Positions 33,728 to 42,298 of a DNA stretch of 64,000 bases are shown here, in pieces. Under the pieces are notes generated by a model that was not told the origin of the DNA, ran no database searches, and saw nothing but the letters and a program-made list of their open reading frames with translations. Both the position numbers and the translations under genes were made by a program. The stretch is taken from assembly GCF_029211265.1 (NCBI RefSeq), contig NZ_JARGEL010000024.1:62001-126000 (forward strand), read 5' to 3'. Position 1 is the stretch's first letter. Each line of letters begins with the position of its first letter. This DNA comes from Extensimonas soli (GTDB lineage: Bacteria; Pseudomonadota; Gammaproteobacteria; Burkholderiales; Burkholderiaceae_C).

Positions 33728-35059
33728 ATGCCACTCCTCTCTGCAGATGCCCGTTTTTTCGGCGTCGACCTGCGCGCCCTCTGGCTGGCAACGCGCCAGG
33801 CTTGGCGACAACTGCCGCAAAAGCCCTTCCTGGCCTGGCTCACTCCGCCCGTGCCTGTGCGTTTGCTGCAAGCCGACGGCGACGAATCCCTGTGGCTCGG
33901 CGCACAGCTCCAGCCCCATGCCGACGCCACATCCAGGCTGGGCAAAACACCTTTCATCGCCGTAGAGCTGCCGCAAGACATCGTCTTGCAGCGCACGCTC
34001 GCCATCCCGCCCATGGGCGAGGCCGATACCGCCAACGCCGTGCAGCTCGAACTGCGCAGCATCAGCCCCTTTCCCGAGGCCGATCTGGCCTGGGGCCACA
34101 GCCTGCGCACCGAACCCTCGGGCGCACGCCGCATCCAGGCCGCATTGACCTCCCGCAAGCAGGTCGCCAAATACCTCGAAACCCAAACAAACCGCCTGCC
34201 CCCCCATGCGCAGCCCGAAATCTGGGTGCGCAGCCAAGGCCCCGCTCCGGTCGTACCCATCGTCATCCAGGGCTACGGCGAGCAGCGCCGCAAAGCCTAC
34301 GCGGCGCGGCAGCGCAACATCGTCTACGGCCTGCTAGTGCTTGCGGCCGCCTTGGCCGGTGCCATCGCCATCGCCCCCACGGCGCAATTGCGCCTGCGCG
34401 CCATCGAGGCCGTGTACGCCTACGATGGGATTTACCAACAAACCCAACCCCTCATGGCCAAGCGCGAGGCCCTGGTGCAAACCGCCGAGCAGCTCAAAAG
34501 CCTGGCAGAACTGCTCGCCGGACGCATCGAACCGCTCTACATCCTCAACAAGCTCACCCAAGTCCTGCCCGACGACACCTACCTGCAATCCTTTCGCCTG
34601 CAAGGTGCCAAGGTCACCATAGGCGGCGTCACCTCCAACGCCACCCAGCTCATGCAGACCCTGAGCACGCAAGAAGGGCTGCGCGACGTCAAGGCGCCGT
34701 CCCCGGCCACGCGCCTGCCCGGCTCGCCCAAGGAATCCTTCACCATCGAATTCACGCTCGACCCCAAACTCTACGGCGCGGCCAAAAACATGCCCTCCTT
34801 CGCCCAGGGTTCAGGGTCAATTCCCGCTCCAGCGCCCGTACCACAAGCGCCAGCAGCTACCGCACCTATAGCGTCCACCCCGCCAGTGGCAGCGTCGCCA
34901 ACCACGCCGCCGCCTGCAGCGGCAAGTGGCACCGCGCCCGCCAAGCCAGCCGCTGCCGCGCCGGCGCCCAATCCTGCCCGTAAAGGGCCCGTATTCGGCG
35001 GCACGGTGGTCGTGCCAAAACCCGCGCCATCGCCATCCAAGCCCGCCAGCGCCCCATGA
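33728..35059 (+). CDS. gspL: Type II secretion protein GspL
   Basis: 443 aa. The N-terminal two-thirds is the cytoplasmic actin-like domain of GspL that binds GspE (VELPQDIVLQRTLAIPP, AVQLELRSISPFPEADLAWGH). A membrane helix follows at ~residues 200-217 (IVYGLLVLAAALAGAIAIAP), then a small periplasmic ferredoxin-like domain (PDDTYLQSFRLQGAKVTIGG). The C terminus is a Pro/Ala-rich tail ending with a GPVFGGTVV segment also seen, as RPTFGGTVVR, at the end of the gspN product. Overlaps gspM by 4 bp. Confidence 0.88.
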   Translation: MPLLSADARFFGVDLRALWLATRQAWRQLPQKPFLAWLTPPVPVRLLQADGDESLWLGAQLQPHADATSRLGKTPFIAVELPQDIVLQRTLAIPPMGEADTANAVQLELRSISPFPEADLAWGHSLRTEPSGARRIQAALTSRKQVAKYLETQTNRLPPHAQPEIWVRSQGPAPVVPIVIQGYGEQRRKAYAARQRNIVYGLLVLAAALAGAIAIAPTAQLRLRAIEAVYAYDGIYQQTQPLMAKREALVQTAEQLKSLAELLAGRIEPLYILNKLTQVLPDDTYLQSFRLQGAKVTIGGVTSNATQLMQTLSTQEGLRDVKAPSPATRLPGSPKESFTIEFTLDPKLYGAAKNMPSFAQGSGSIPAPAPVPQAPAATAPIASTPPVAASPTTPPPAAASGTAPAKPAAAAPAPNPARKGPVFGGTVVVPKPAPSPSKPASAP

Positions 35060-35610
35060 AAAACCCCAAACTTCAGGAAACCTTGCTCCTGCTCGCAACG
35101 GCGGCGCTGCTGTTGCTGCCGCTGGCGCTGCTCGGCTACTACATCGTCCACAAACACCACTGGGCGCAAGACCGCCTGGCCGAACTGGAGCCACGCTACG
35201 CACGCCTGAAAGGTCTGGAAGAACACAAGGCCGATCTCGACGCTGCGCTCGAACGCGCGCGCGCCCTGCGCAGCCAATACATCTTCGCGCCCGAACAAGA
35301 CGCCACCCAGGCCGGCAACGCCGCCCAGCAAAAAGTGCGCGACATCTTCACCGCGGCGGGCCTGCAGATCCTCAGCATCCAGGTGCTCGCACCCAAGACT
35401 GAAAAAGGCTTCGAGCGCATTCCCCTGTCGGTGCGCGCCGAGGGCGAAATCCTGGCGCTGCAAACCGCGCTCGCCGTGCTCTCCAGCCAAACGCCGATCA
35501 TCGTCGTCAACGACCTCGACATCCAGCTCACCAACGCCGGCGCCACCCCCACCGCGCCACCGCGGCTGAGCACCAACTTCTCTCTCAGCGTGTTGCGGGG
35601 CGCCTCATGA
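35056..35610 (+). CDS. gspM: Type II secretion protein GspM
   Basis: 184 aa. A short cytosolic start, one transmembrane helix (LLLLATAALLLLPLALLGYY) and a periplasmic domain with a coiled stretch and a ferredoxin-like fold (AAQQKVRDIFTAAGLQILSIQVL). Pairs with GspL in the inner membrane. Overlaps gspL and gspN by 4 bp each. Confidence 0.85.
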   Translation: MKNPKLQETLLLLATAALLLLPLALLGYYIVHKHHWAQDRLAELEPRYARLKGLEEHKADLDAALERARALRSQYIFAPEQDATQAGNAAQQKVRDIFTAAGLQILSIQVLAPKTEKGFERIPLSVRAEGEILALQTALAVLSSQTPIIVVNDLDIQLTNAGATPTAPPRLSTNFSLSVLRGAS

Positions 35611-36305
35611 AACGCCACACCCTGCTGCTGCTGATCCTGCTCAACGCCGCGCTCGCCGCAGCGCTGGCGTGGCTCTGGCTCGACCCCAAAGGCGGCTTGC
35701 GCAACACCCACTGGCAACCGCCGCCCGCGCAAAAAATCGACTTTGCCGCCATGGTGCCCCCACTGCCACCCATCGGCCACACCGACACCAGCCAATTCAT
35801 CGCCATGCTCGACCGGCCTGTCTTTTCCGTCACGCGCCGCCCTCCGCCGCCCCCGCCCCCCGTCGAAGTGCAAGACAACCTCAGCAGCGCCAAGCTCTAC
35901 GGCATCTACGTCGGCGAAGGCAGCGGCGGCGTCATCCTGCAGATCGCGGGCAAAAACCGTCGCCTGCGCCTGCACGAATCCATCGAAGGCTGGACTTTGC
36001 AATCCATCCAGGGGCGCGTGGCCAGCTTCAGCCGAAACGGTGCCCAGCGCCAGCTCCAACTGCAGCGTTCCAAACTCGATGCCAACACTGGCGCCCCCAT
36101 GCCGCAACCGCCGGCGCCATCCGTGGTCAGCCCCGCCCCCGCCCCTGCCCCTGCGCCCGCTCCTGCCGACGCACCCGCAGCATCGGCCCCAGCCCCTGCA
36201 CCCGCCTCGCCAACCCCGCCCGCCGCAAGAGACAAGCCGGCCCCTGACGCCAAACCTGCTTCTACCCGCCTCCGCCCGACCTTCGGCGGCACCGTCGTTC
36301 GCTAA
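35607..36305 (+). CDS. gspN: GspN-position protein with GspC-like homology region
   Basis: 232 aa. One N-terminal transmembrane helix (LLLLILLNAALAAALAWLWL), a Pro-rich linker, and a small beta domain at ~90-155 (LSSAKLYGIYVGEGSGGVIL, GWTLQSIQGRVASFSRNG) resembling the HR domain of GspC, which contacts the secretin. The tail is Pro/Ala-rich and ends RPTFGGTVVR. There is no PDZ domain. Position after gspM suggests gspN; with no separate gspC in the operon it may do the GspC linking job. Call is by position and weak similarity. Confidence 0.7.
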   Translation: MKRHTLLLLILLNAALAAALAWLWLDPKGGLRNTHWQPPPAQKIDFAAMVPPLPPIGHTDTSQFIAMLDRPVFSVTRRPPPPPPPVEVQDNLSSAKLYGIYVGEGSGGVILQIAGKNRRLRLHESIEGWTLQSIQGRVASFSRNGAQRQLQLQRSKLDANTGAPMPQPPAPSVVSPAPAPAPAPAPADAPAASAPAPAPASPTPPAARDKPAPDAKPASTRLRPTFGGTVVR

Positions 36306-36330
36306 GCCCGCCAGGCCAGACTGGAAACCC

Positions 36331-38877
36331 ATGACTCCATCCCGCCGCTACCTCCTGACCTCGCTCGCCCTGGCGTTCAGCCCCTGGGCCGCTGCGCAAA
36401 ATGCGCCGGCTGCAGATGCCGCCGCCCCACAGGCGCAAGAAGCTGCCGCCGCTGCACCAGCCGTCGTCGCGCCAGCGACGCAGCCAGCGCCCACAGCGCC
36501 TGCTGCTCCCCCCTCCACCCCGGCAACCGGCCCTGCGCCTGCCGCGGCCTCTGCTGCTACGCCTGCCATAGCACCCCATGCAGCACCACCAGCCGCTGCC
36601 ACCCCTGCAGCCCCTGCACCTTCAGCCCCGGTCTCGGCGCCCGTCGTGTCTGCGCCCTCCAAACCCAAGACCGCTGGCGCCCAGGACGGCAGCAATGCCA
36701 AAGACGCCAAAGACGCCAAAGACGCCAAAGAAGCCCCCCCCGAGCCGCGCATCATCCGTGGCAACGACCAGGTCATCGCCGCGCCCAAGGCCGCGGCGCC
36801 CTTGTCAGGCGGCAACATCACCTTCAACTTTGAAGACGCCCCCGTGGCCGAAGTCGTGCGCACCATCCTGGGCGACATCCTCAAGGTGGACTACGCCCTG
36901 CATCCGCCCATCAGCGGTACCGTCACGCTGGCCACGCGCGCGCCCATCACGCCCGACCAGGCCGCCTTTTTGCTCGAAAGCGCGCTGCAGGCCAGCGGCC
37001 TTGCGCTCGTGCGCGATGCGCGCGGCAGCTACCACGTAGGCCGCCCCGACGCCCTCAAAGGCATTGCCCCTGCCGTGCGTCAAAGCGGCAAAGACCCGCT
37101 GCCGCCCGGCTACGGCGTCGTCGTGGTGCCGCTGCAATACATAGGCGCGAGCGAAATGGCCACCATCCTGCGCCCGCTGCTCACGCCAGACGCCCTCGTG
37201 CGCGTGGACAACGTGCGCAACCTGCTCGTGCTGGCCGGCACCCGCACGCAGGCCGAAGGCTGGCTCGACCTCGTCAACACCTTCGACGTGGACCTGCTCA
37301 AAGGCATGTCGGTCGGCCTGTTCCCGCTCAAGTACGCCAGCGTCAAGGAAGTCGAGGCCGCCCTGCAGCTCATGAGCCCCGGTGCCGGCGCCGCTGCCGG
37401 CAATCGCCCCGCCGCTGGCACCGCCTCGGGCGGCGCCAGCGCTGGTGCCGGTGCGGCCGGCGCAGCGGCAGGTGAAAGCAACTACCCCCTGTTCGGCGCG
37501 CTGCGCATCCTGCCCATAGAGCGGCTCAACAGCATCCTCGTCGTTACGCCGCGCGCCGCCTACCTCGACGAGGCACGCCGCTGGATCGAAAAGTTCGACC
37601 GCCCCAGCGACACCGGCTCCGGCCCGCAGCTCTTCGTCTACCCTGTGCAAAACGGCAGCGCGCGCCACCTGGCCGACGTGCTCAAAGGCATCTTTGGCGA
37701 CGCCAAACAAAGCGCCGACCGCACCCCCAGCGTGGCCCCCGGCCTCAAACCCGTCACCACGTCGAGCAACTTCTACGGCGGTAGCGCCGGCGCCGGCAGC
37801 ATGGGCTACGGCGGCAGCGCGTATGGCACCAGCGGGCTGGGCACCGGCGGCTTTGGCTCCAACCCATTCACCACGCGCAGCCAGCAGCAACCCGGCAGCG
37901 ACCCCCTCGGCAACCCGCCCACCGCCGCCACACTGGGCAACGTGCGCGTCATGGCCGACGAAGTCAACAACGCCGTGCTCGTGTGGGGCACGCGCGACGA
38001 ATACACCAAAATCGAATCCACCCTCAAGCGCCTGGACGTGCCCGCCGCGCAGGTGCAGATCGAGGCCAACATCGTCGAAGTCACCCTCACCAACGACCTG
38101 CAATACGGCCTCGAATGGGCCTTCACCAACGACCACGGCAAAAACACAGGCGTGCTCAGCAGCCAGTCCGGCGGCACGCTCGGCGGGCAAAACAAGGGCT
38201 TTTCGTACACCCTCACCAACTCGCTGGGCCAGGTGCGCGCCGTGCTCAACCTGCTGGCCGACAAATCGCTCATCAAAGTCCTCTCCAGCCCCACGCTCAT
38301 GGTGCTCGACAACCACACCGCCACCATCAACGTCGGCACCCAGCAGCCCGTGCAATCGGGTTCAACCCTCAGCCCGGACGGCAATTTGCGCACCACCAAC
38401 ATCCAATACAAAGACACCGGCGTGAACCTGGTCGTCACCCCATCGATCAACGCGGGCAACATCGTCAACCTGCAGGTCGATCAAACCGTCACCGACGTCG
38501 GCCAGGTCGATTCGGCCACCGGCCAGCGCGCCTTTTTGCAGCGCCAGATCGGCAGCCAGGTGGCCGTGCGCTCGGGCGAATCGCTCGTGCTCGGCGGCCT
38601 CATCCGCGACAACACCACCGTCACCAAAAGCGGCATCCCCGTGCTGCAAGACATCCCTGTCGTCGGCAACCTGTTCAGCACCAACTCCAAGACCACCGAC
38701 CGCACCGAACTCGTCGTCATCATCACCCCGCGCGTGGTGCGCTCCGACCAGGAGCTGCGCGACGTGGGCAAAGAAATGCGCGAGCGCCTGCAGGGTCTGC
38801 AAAAAACCCGCATCCAGGACGTAGGCTACGAACCCGTCGAGCCCCCGCCCACACCGCCGCCCGCCATCCTCAATTGA
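36331..38877 (+). CDS. gspD: Type II secretion outer-membrane secretin GspD
   Basis: 848 aa from the ATG at 36331, which gives a signal peptide ending WAAAQ; the in-frame codons upstream belong to gspN DNA. A ~130-residue Ala/Pro linker with a short KDAKDAKDAKEA repeat follows. Then come N0 (ITFNFEDAPVAEVVRTILGDIL), N1-N3 (VVVPLQYIGASEMATILRPLL, SVGLFPLKYASVKEVEAAL, FVYPVQNGSARHLADVLKGIF) and the secretin core (VQIEANIVEVTLTNDLQYGLEW, GSQVAVRSGESLVLGGLI, VPVVGNLF-type segment). Glycine-rich inserts (GYGGSAYGTSGLGTGG) interrupt N3. It forms the outer-membrane channel of the system. Confidence 0.95.
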   Translation: MTPSRRYLLTSLALAFSPWAAAQNAPAADAAAPQAQEAAAAAPAVVAPATQPAPTAPAAPPSTPATGPAPAAASAATPAIAPHAAPPAAATPAAPAPSAPVSAPVVSAPSKPKTAGAQDGSNAKDAKDAKDAKEAPPEPRIIRGNDQVIAAPKAAAPLSGGNITFNFEDAPVAEVVRTILGDILKVDYALHPPISGTVTLATRAPITPDQAAFLLESALQASGLALVRDARGSYHVGRPDALKGIAPAVRQSGKDPLPPGYGVVVVPLQYIGASEMATILRPLLTPDALVRVDNVRNLLVLAGTRTQAEGWLDLVNTFDVDLLKGMSVGLFPLKYASVKEVEAALQLMSPGAGAAAGNRPAAGTASGGASAGAGAAGAAAGESNYPLFGALRILPIERLNSILVVTPRAAYLDEARRWIEKFDRPSDTGSGPQLFVYPVQNGSARHLADVLKGIFGDAKQSADRTPSVAPGLKPVTTSSNFYGGSAGAGSMGYGGSAYGTSGLGTGGFGSNPFTTRSQQQPGSDPLGNPPTAATLGNVRVMADEVNNAVLVWGTRDEYTKIESTLKRLDVPAAQVQIEANIVEVTLTNDLQYGLEWAFTNDHGKNTGVLSSQSGGTLGGQNKGFSYTLTNSLGQVRAVLNLLADKSLIKVLSSPTLMVLDNHTATINVGTQQPVQSGSTLSPDGNLRTTNIQYKDTGVNLVVTPSINAGNIVNLQVDQTVTDVGQVDSATGQRAFLQRQIGSQVAVRSGESLVLGGLIRDNTTVTKSGIPVLQDIPVVGNLFSTNSKTTDRTELVVIITPRVVRSDQELRDVGKEMRERLQGLQKTRIQDVGYEPVEPPPTPPPAILN

Positions 38878-38880
38878 GTG

Positions 38881-38902
38881 CTCCATCGAGTGATCGATGG
38901 AG
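38881..38902 (+). terminator. Hairpin after gspD
   Basis: CTCCATCGA (38881-38889) pairs with TCGATGGAG (38894-38902) around a 4-nt loop, 4 bp after the gspD stop. No T-run, so it may be a processing or Rho-associated stem rather than a strong intrinsic terminator. Confidence 0.45.
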
Positions 38903-38985
38903 CCCTGGCGGGCGCCCCGGTGTGCAAAAATAGTTTTTATCTATCACCCATTCCACCCACCACAGCAAAGGAGCTACAAACGACC

Positions 38986-39453
38986 ATGCTGCACCTTCAC
39001 CACCACACCAGGCGGCGCCGCCGCCCACCAGACGCAGCCGCAGGCCGCAAAGGCAAATCTGGCATAGCGGCGGCGCTTGCCGCCTGCCTTGCGCTGGCGC
39101 TCGCCGGCTGCGCCACCACGCCCGCCACACCCGAGCAGGCCGTGCAAGAGCGCGCCACGCAGTACTGGCAGGCACGCATTGCCGGCAAGCCCGCGCAAGC
39201 CTACGCGCTGCTCTCCCCCGCGTACCGCAGCGTGCGCACGCTGGAGCAATACACGCTGCAATACGGCAGCCCCGGCGGCATCACCGCAGCCGAGGTCGCG
39301 AGCGTGCAATGTGAGCCCGAAAAATGCACCGCGCGTGTCAAACTCACCACAAAAGTGCCCCTGCCCATGCTGAACATGGATAAGATCAGCACTTATGTCG
39401 ATGAGACGTGGCTGCCAGACGGTGGCACATGGTGGCGCTACCTGGAGCCCTGA
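38986..39453 (+). CDS. Small envelope lipoprotein
   Basis: 155 aa. A basic N terminus (HHTRRRRRPP), a hydrophobic core and lipobox LAGC (CATTP) mark it as a lipoprotein. The mature part resembles a small cystatin/NTF2-like helix-plus-sheet domain: ATQYWQARIAGKPAQAYALLSPAYR, then TAAEVASVQCEPEKC and VDETWLPDGGTWWRYLEP. A Shine-Dalgarno AAGGAG lies 12 bp upstream. No family name is certain. It sits between gspD and the exported 535-aa protein; a role in envelope or secretion-system assembly is conjecture. Confidence 0.7.
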   Translation: MLHLHHHTRRRRRPPDAAAGRKGKSGIAAALAACLALALAGCATTPATPEQAVQERATQYWQARIAGKPAQAYALLSPAYRSVRTLEQYTLQYGSPGGITAAEVASVQCEPEKCTARVKLTTKVPLPMLNMDKISTYVDETWLPDGGTWWRYLEP

Positions 39454-39522
39454 GAGGGGGCGCCGCATTGCCAAGGACTGTTGCGTTTCATCAACATAGG
39501 GTTTTGGCGTAGTGTGCGAGCG

Positions 39523-39550
39523 CAAAGCTGTGCCAAAGCTGTGCTACCAT
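39523..39550 (+). promoter_or_regulatory. Tandem 11-bp repeat next to a possible -10 box
   Basis: CAAAGCTGTGC occurs twice in tandem (39523-39533 and 39534-39544), followed at once by TACCAT (39545-39550), 60 bp upstream of the 39610 gene. It could be a regulator site for that gene; no convincing -35 box was found. Confidence 0.35.
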
Positions 39551-39609
39551 TTCGGCGCGTAATCGATTGTGGTAGTTGCGCTTACCAACTTTTTTAACTG
39601 GAGTTTTGT

Positions 39610-41217
39610 ATGAAGAAAAATGTTCTGGCTCTGAGCATCGCTGCCATGATTGGTGGCCTTGGTTTGGCAGGGGGTGCGTCGGCCGACGTAATTCCAGGCG
39701 CCACCAAGATGACCCCATCTAATGCTAGCAAGTTTTCCGTCTCGGAAGGTGGCGTTGGGCATATTCTTTTGGTCCCTTACTTCACTGCACAAGATGGCAA
39801 CATGTCCGTGATCCACATCACGAACACGGATCAAACTAACGGCAAGGTCGTGAAAGTGCGCTTCCGTGGCGCTGCAAACTCCGACGACATTCTGGACTTC
39901 ACCTTGCTGCTCTCCCCGGGCGATGTCTGGACGGGCGCAGTCACCGCAGGTGCAGACGGCGTGGCGCAACTGGCCACAGCAGACAAGTCGTGCACCTATC
40001 CGGCCATTCCTTCTGGCGGCGTAAGTTTCGTGACTTCGCGCCTCACAGCTGCGAACATGGATGTGGCCTCCAATACCCGTGAAGGCTATATCGAGATTTT
40101 GAATACCGCCGATATTCCTGGCCCTTCCGTTACTGGAACTGCCACGGCCCTATATACCGCAACCAAGCACGTGAATGGCGTCCCGCCCTGCACGCAAAGC
40201 GTTCTGGATGCCAATTTCCTGAATAACAATTACACCACCGAGTCAGCTGCTGCAGCTGCTGGCTTTGACACGCCTTCGGGTGGCTTGGCTGGCGATTGGT
40301 ATATCATCAACGTTCCGAAAACCACGACTTTCTCTGGCGTAACTACTACGGTGAAGGCAACGGACAACAATGGTACATCTGCTAACGCCAATTTCGTAGT
40401 GTTCCCGCAATCGGCCGCGGCGGTCAATGATGGTTCCAATACGACTCTTGCCGTGAATTACACGGCAGATCCGTTGATGGCTGATGCTGTCCAGGGGGTA
40501 GCTCCTGCTACTACATTTGCTGCCGTTACGCCGGCAATCCGCGCAGGCTTTTATGATTTGCCGGACCTGAGCACGCCTTATGTTGTCGCGCCAGGTACCA
40601 TTGCTATTGGTGATACTAATAGCGTTCCTGCGCCAGTAGATCAAGCTGCCGCTTTGACTAATGCAATTGCAGTGACGTCGATCTATAACCAGTATGCCGT
40701 CGAACCTGGTATCAGCGCGCAAACCGACTGGGTGTTCTCGATGCCGACCCGCCGTTATGAAGTGGCTGTCAATTACAGCGGCAATCAGCGTGTCTTTAGC
40801 CCGGCCCCGTCGAGTCTTAGCGTAGCTCGTTTCACTTCCAGCAACACGTTCATGAGCAACGTGGTGCCTTATGAAGTGTGCGTCAATGCCGACGGCCAGT
40901 CGTTCTTCGATCGCGAAGAAACCGGCAAAACAAACAGCGCGGTGTTCTCTCCGAGCCAGTTGCAGTCTTACAGCTTCTGCGGCGAGACCAGCGTGCTGAG
41001 TTTTGGCACGGGCAAAGTGCTGGGTGCGCAAGTTGCCGCCTCCAGCGTGACGCCTGGATTCCTCAATGGCTGGGGGATCATGAACACCCAAAACGGACCT
41101 GGCAAACAAGGCCTTCCCATCATCGGCGCTTCGTTCATCAAGCTCGTGAATGGCGCTGCACAGCCTGGCGTTTCCGGCACCTACGGGATCAGCTTCCCGC
41201 ACCGCTATACCAAGTAA
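39610..41217 (+). CDS. Exported 535-aa surface-type protein, function unknown
   Basis: A signal peptide (MKKNVLALSIAAMIGGLGL ... GGASA, cleavage ~residue 25) begins a Ser/Thr/Asn-rich, lysine-poor protein. Early part: GHILLVPYFTAQDGNMSVIHITNTD, VRFRGAANSDDILDFTLLLSPGDVW. The ending is GISFPHRYTK. Four or five Cys could form disulfides. Similar proteins are annotated only as surface or hypothetical in Burkholderiales. Base composition and codon use are distinctly more AT-rich than the flanking operons, suggesting high expression or transfer. It follows the gsp operon and has its own terminator, so a type II substrate is possible. Confidence 0.75.
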   Translation: MKKNVLALSIAAMIGGLGLAGGASADVIPGATKMTPSNASKFSVSEGGVGHILLVPYFTAQDGNMSVIHITNTDQTNGKVVKVRFRGAANSDDILDFTLLLSPGDVWTGAVTAGADGVAQLATADKSCTYPAIPSGGVSFVTSRLTAANMDVASNTREGYIEILNTADIPGPSVTGTATALYTATKHVNGVPPCTQSVLDANFLNNNYTTESAAAAAGFDTPSGGLAGDWYIINVPKTTTFSGVTTTVKATDNNGTSANANFVVFPQSAAAVNDGSNTTLAVNYTADPLMADAVQGVAPATTFAAVTPAIRAGFYDLPDLSTPYVVAPGTIAIGDTNSVPAPVDQAAALTNAIAVTSIYNQYAVEPGISAQTDWVFSMPTRRYEVAVNYSGNQRVFSPAPSSLSVARFTSSNTFMSNVVPYEVCVNADGQSFFDREETGKTNSAVFSPSQLQSYSFCGETSVLSFGTGKVLGAQVAASSVTPGFLNGWGIMNTQNGPGKQGLPIIGASFIKLVNGAAQPGVSGTYGISFPHRYTK

Positions 41218-41237
41218 ATTGCTTGAGATTGGGCACA

Positions 41238-41261
41238 AAGGCGGGGCAACCCGCCTTTTTT
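41238..41261 (+). terminator. Intrinsic terminator
   Basis: AAGGCGGG-GCAA-CCCGCCTT stem-loop followed by a run of T, 20 bp after the stop of the 535-aa exported protein gene. Confidence 0.92.
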
Positions 41262-41381
41262 CATTCCTGGTGTTGTTGCAAAGCGCAAAAGGGTTTGCAC
41301 AGTCAGCAGTTCCATGGTCATCCGGTGGGCTGCAAGCATAGGCCGTCTGTGCCGCGCGTTCATGAAGGAGATGGAAAATCC

Positions 41382-42290
41382 ATGCAGCATGCTTTTTCTT
41401 GGAGGCGTTGGGCCTCTTCACTCGGTTTGTGCCTATGCGCCGCCTTGGGCGCGGGCCGGGTGCTGGCCGCAGAGCCGTCGCAGCAAGTGCTGGTGTCAGG
41501 CAATGGCATCAGCATCACCACGGCCGACCTGCTGGCCGACGCGCAGCGCATACCGCCCGAGGCGCGCGGGCAATTGCTGGCGCAGCCGCACACGGTGCAG
41601 CAGATGGCCAGCAACCTGTTCGTGCGCCGCGCCATGGCCCAGCAAGCCGAGCAGGCGGGCCTCGCGCAAGACCCGCAGGTGCAGGCCGCCCTGCGCCTGG
41701 CGCGGGAACGCGTACTTTCCGACGCCTGGCTCGAGCGCATCAGCAGCCAGGCCAAGCCCGACGACGCCGCGCTCGACGCGCTGGCCCTGGCCACCTACCG
41801 CGCGCACCCCGAGCGCTTCCAGCAGCCAGAGCAGGTGCGCGTGCGCCATATTTTGATTGCCGCCAAGGAGCCCGACGCACGCGCGCAGGCCGAGCAGTTG
41901 CTGCAGCAGCTCAAAGACGGCGCAGACTTTGCCACCCTGGCCAAAGAGCGCTCCGCCGACTCCGGCAGCGCGGCCAAGGGCGGCGACCTGGGCTTTTTCA
42001 CACGCGGGCGCATGGTGCCTGAGTTCGAAGAGGCGGCCTTCGCCCTCAAAAACCCTGGCGACCTGAGCGGCGTGGTGGAAACCAAGTTCGGCTTCCACAT
42101 CTTGCAGCTCGAAGAGCGCAAACCCGCAGGCAAGCAGTCTTTTGACGAGGTGCGCGAGTCGCTGCGCGAGCAAGAACGCGCCAATCTGCAGCAAAAAGCC
42201 CGCAGCGATGCCGCCGAGCAGATTCAGCGCGGCATGCAGGTCAACGCCGACGCGATCGCTGCCTTCGCCGCAAGCCAGGCCAAACCCTGA
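41382..42290 (+). CDS. PpiC-type peptidyl-prolyl isomerase (EpsD/SurA-like)
   Basis: 302 aa. The ATG at 41382 gives a signal peptide (cleavage near RVLA-AE). A SurA_N-like helical region spans ~residues 35-140. A parvulin domain follows at ~150-245: RVRHILIAAKEPDAR, GADFATLAKERSADSGSAAKGGDLGFF, MVPEFEEAAFALKNPGDLSGVVETKFGFHILQLEER. A periplasmic foldase. Its place before a polysaccharide exporter fits the EpsD family of isomerases found in exopolysaccharide loci, so I suggest it assists assembly of that envelope machinery. Confidence 0.88.
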   Translation: MQHAFSWRRWASSLGLCLCAALGAGRVLAAEPSQQVLVSGNGISITTADLLADAQRIPPEARGQLLAQPHTVQQMASNLFVRRAMAQQAEQAGLAQDPQVQAALRLARERVLSDAWLERISSQAKPDDAALDALALATYRAHPERFQQPEQVRVRHILIAAKEPDARAQAEQLLQQLKDGADFATLAKERSADSGSAAKGGDLGFFTRGRMVPEFEEAAFALKNPGDLSGVVETKFGFHILQLEERKPAGKQSFDEVRESLREQERANLQQKARSDAAEQIQRGMQVNADAIAAFAASQAKP

Positions 42291-42298
42291 AGCCCGGC

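Noticed and set aside
36722-36745. KDAKDAKDAKEA-coding repeat in gspD considered as an expandable element
   Set aside because: Only about three 9-bp units in a low-complexity linker; ordinary for secretin N termini.
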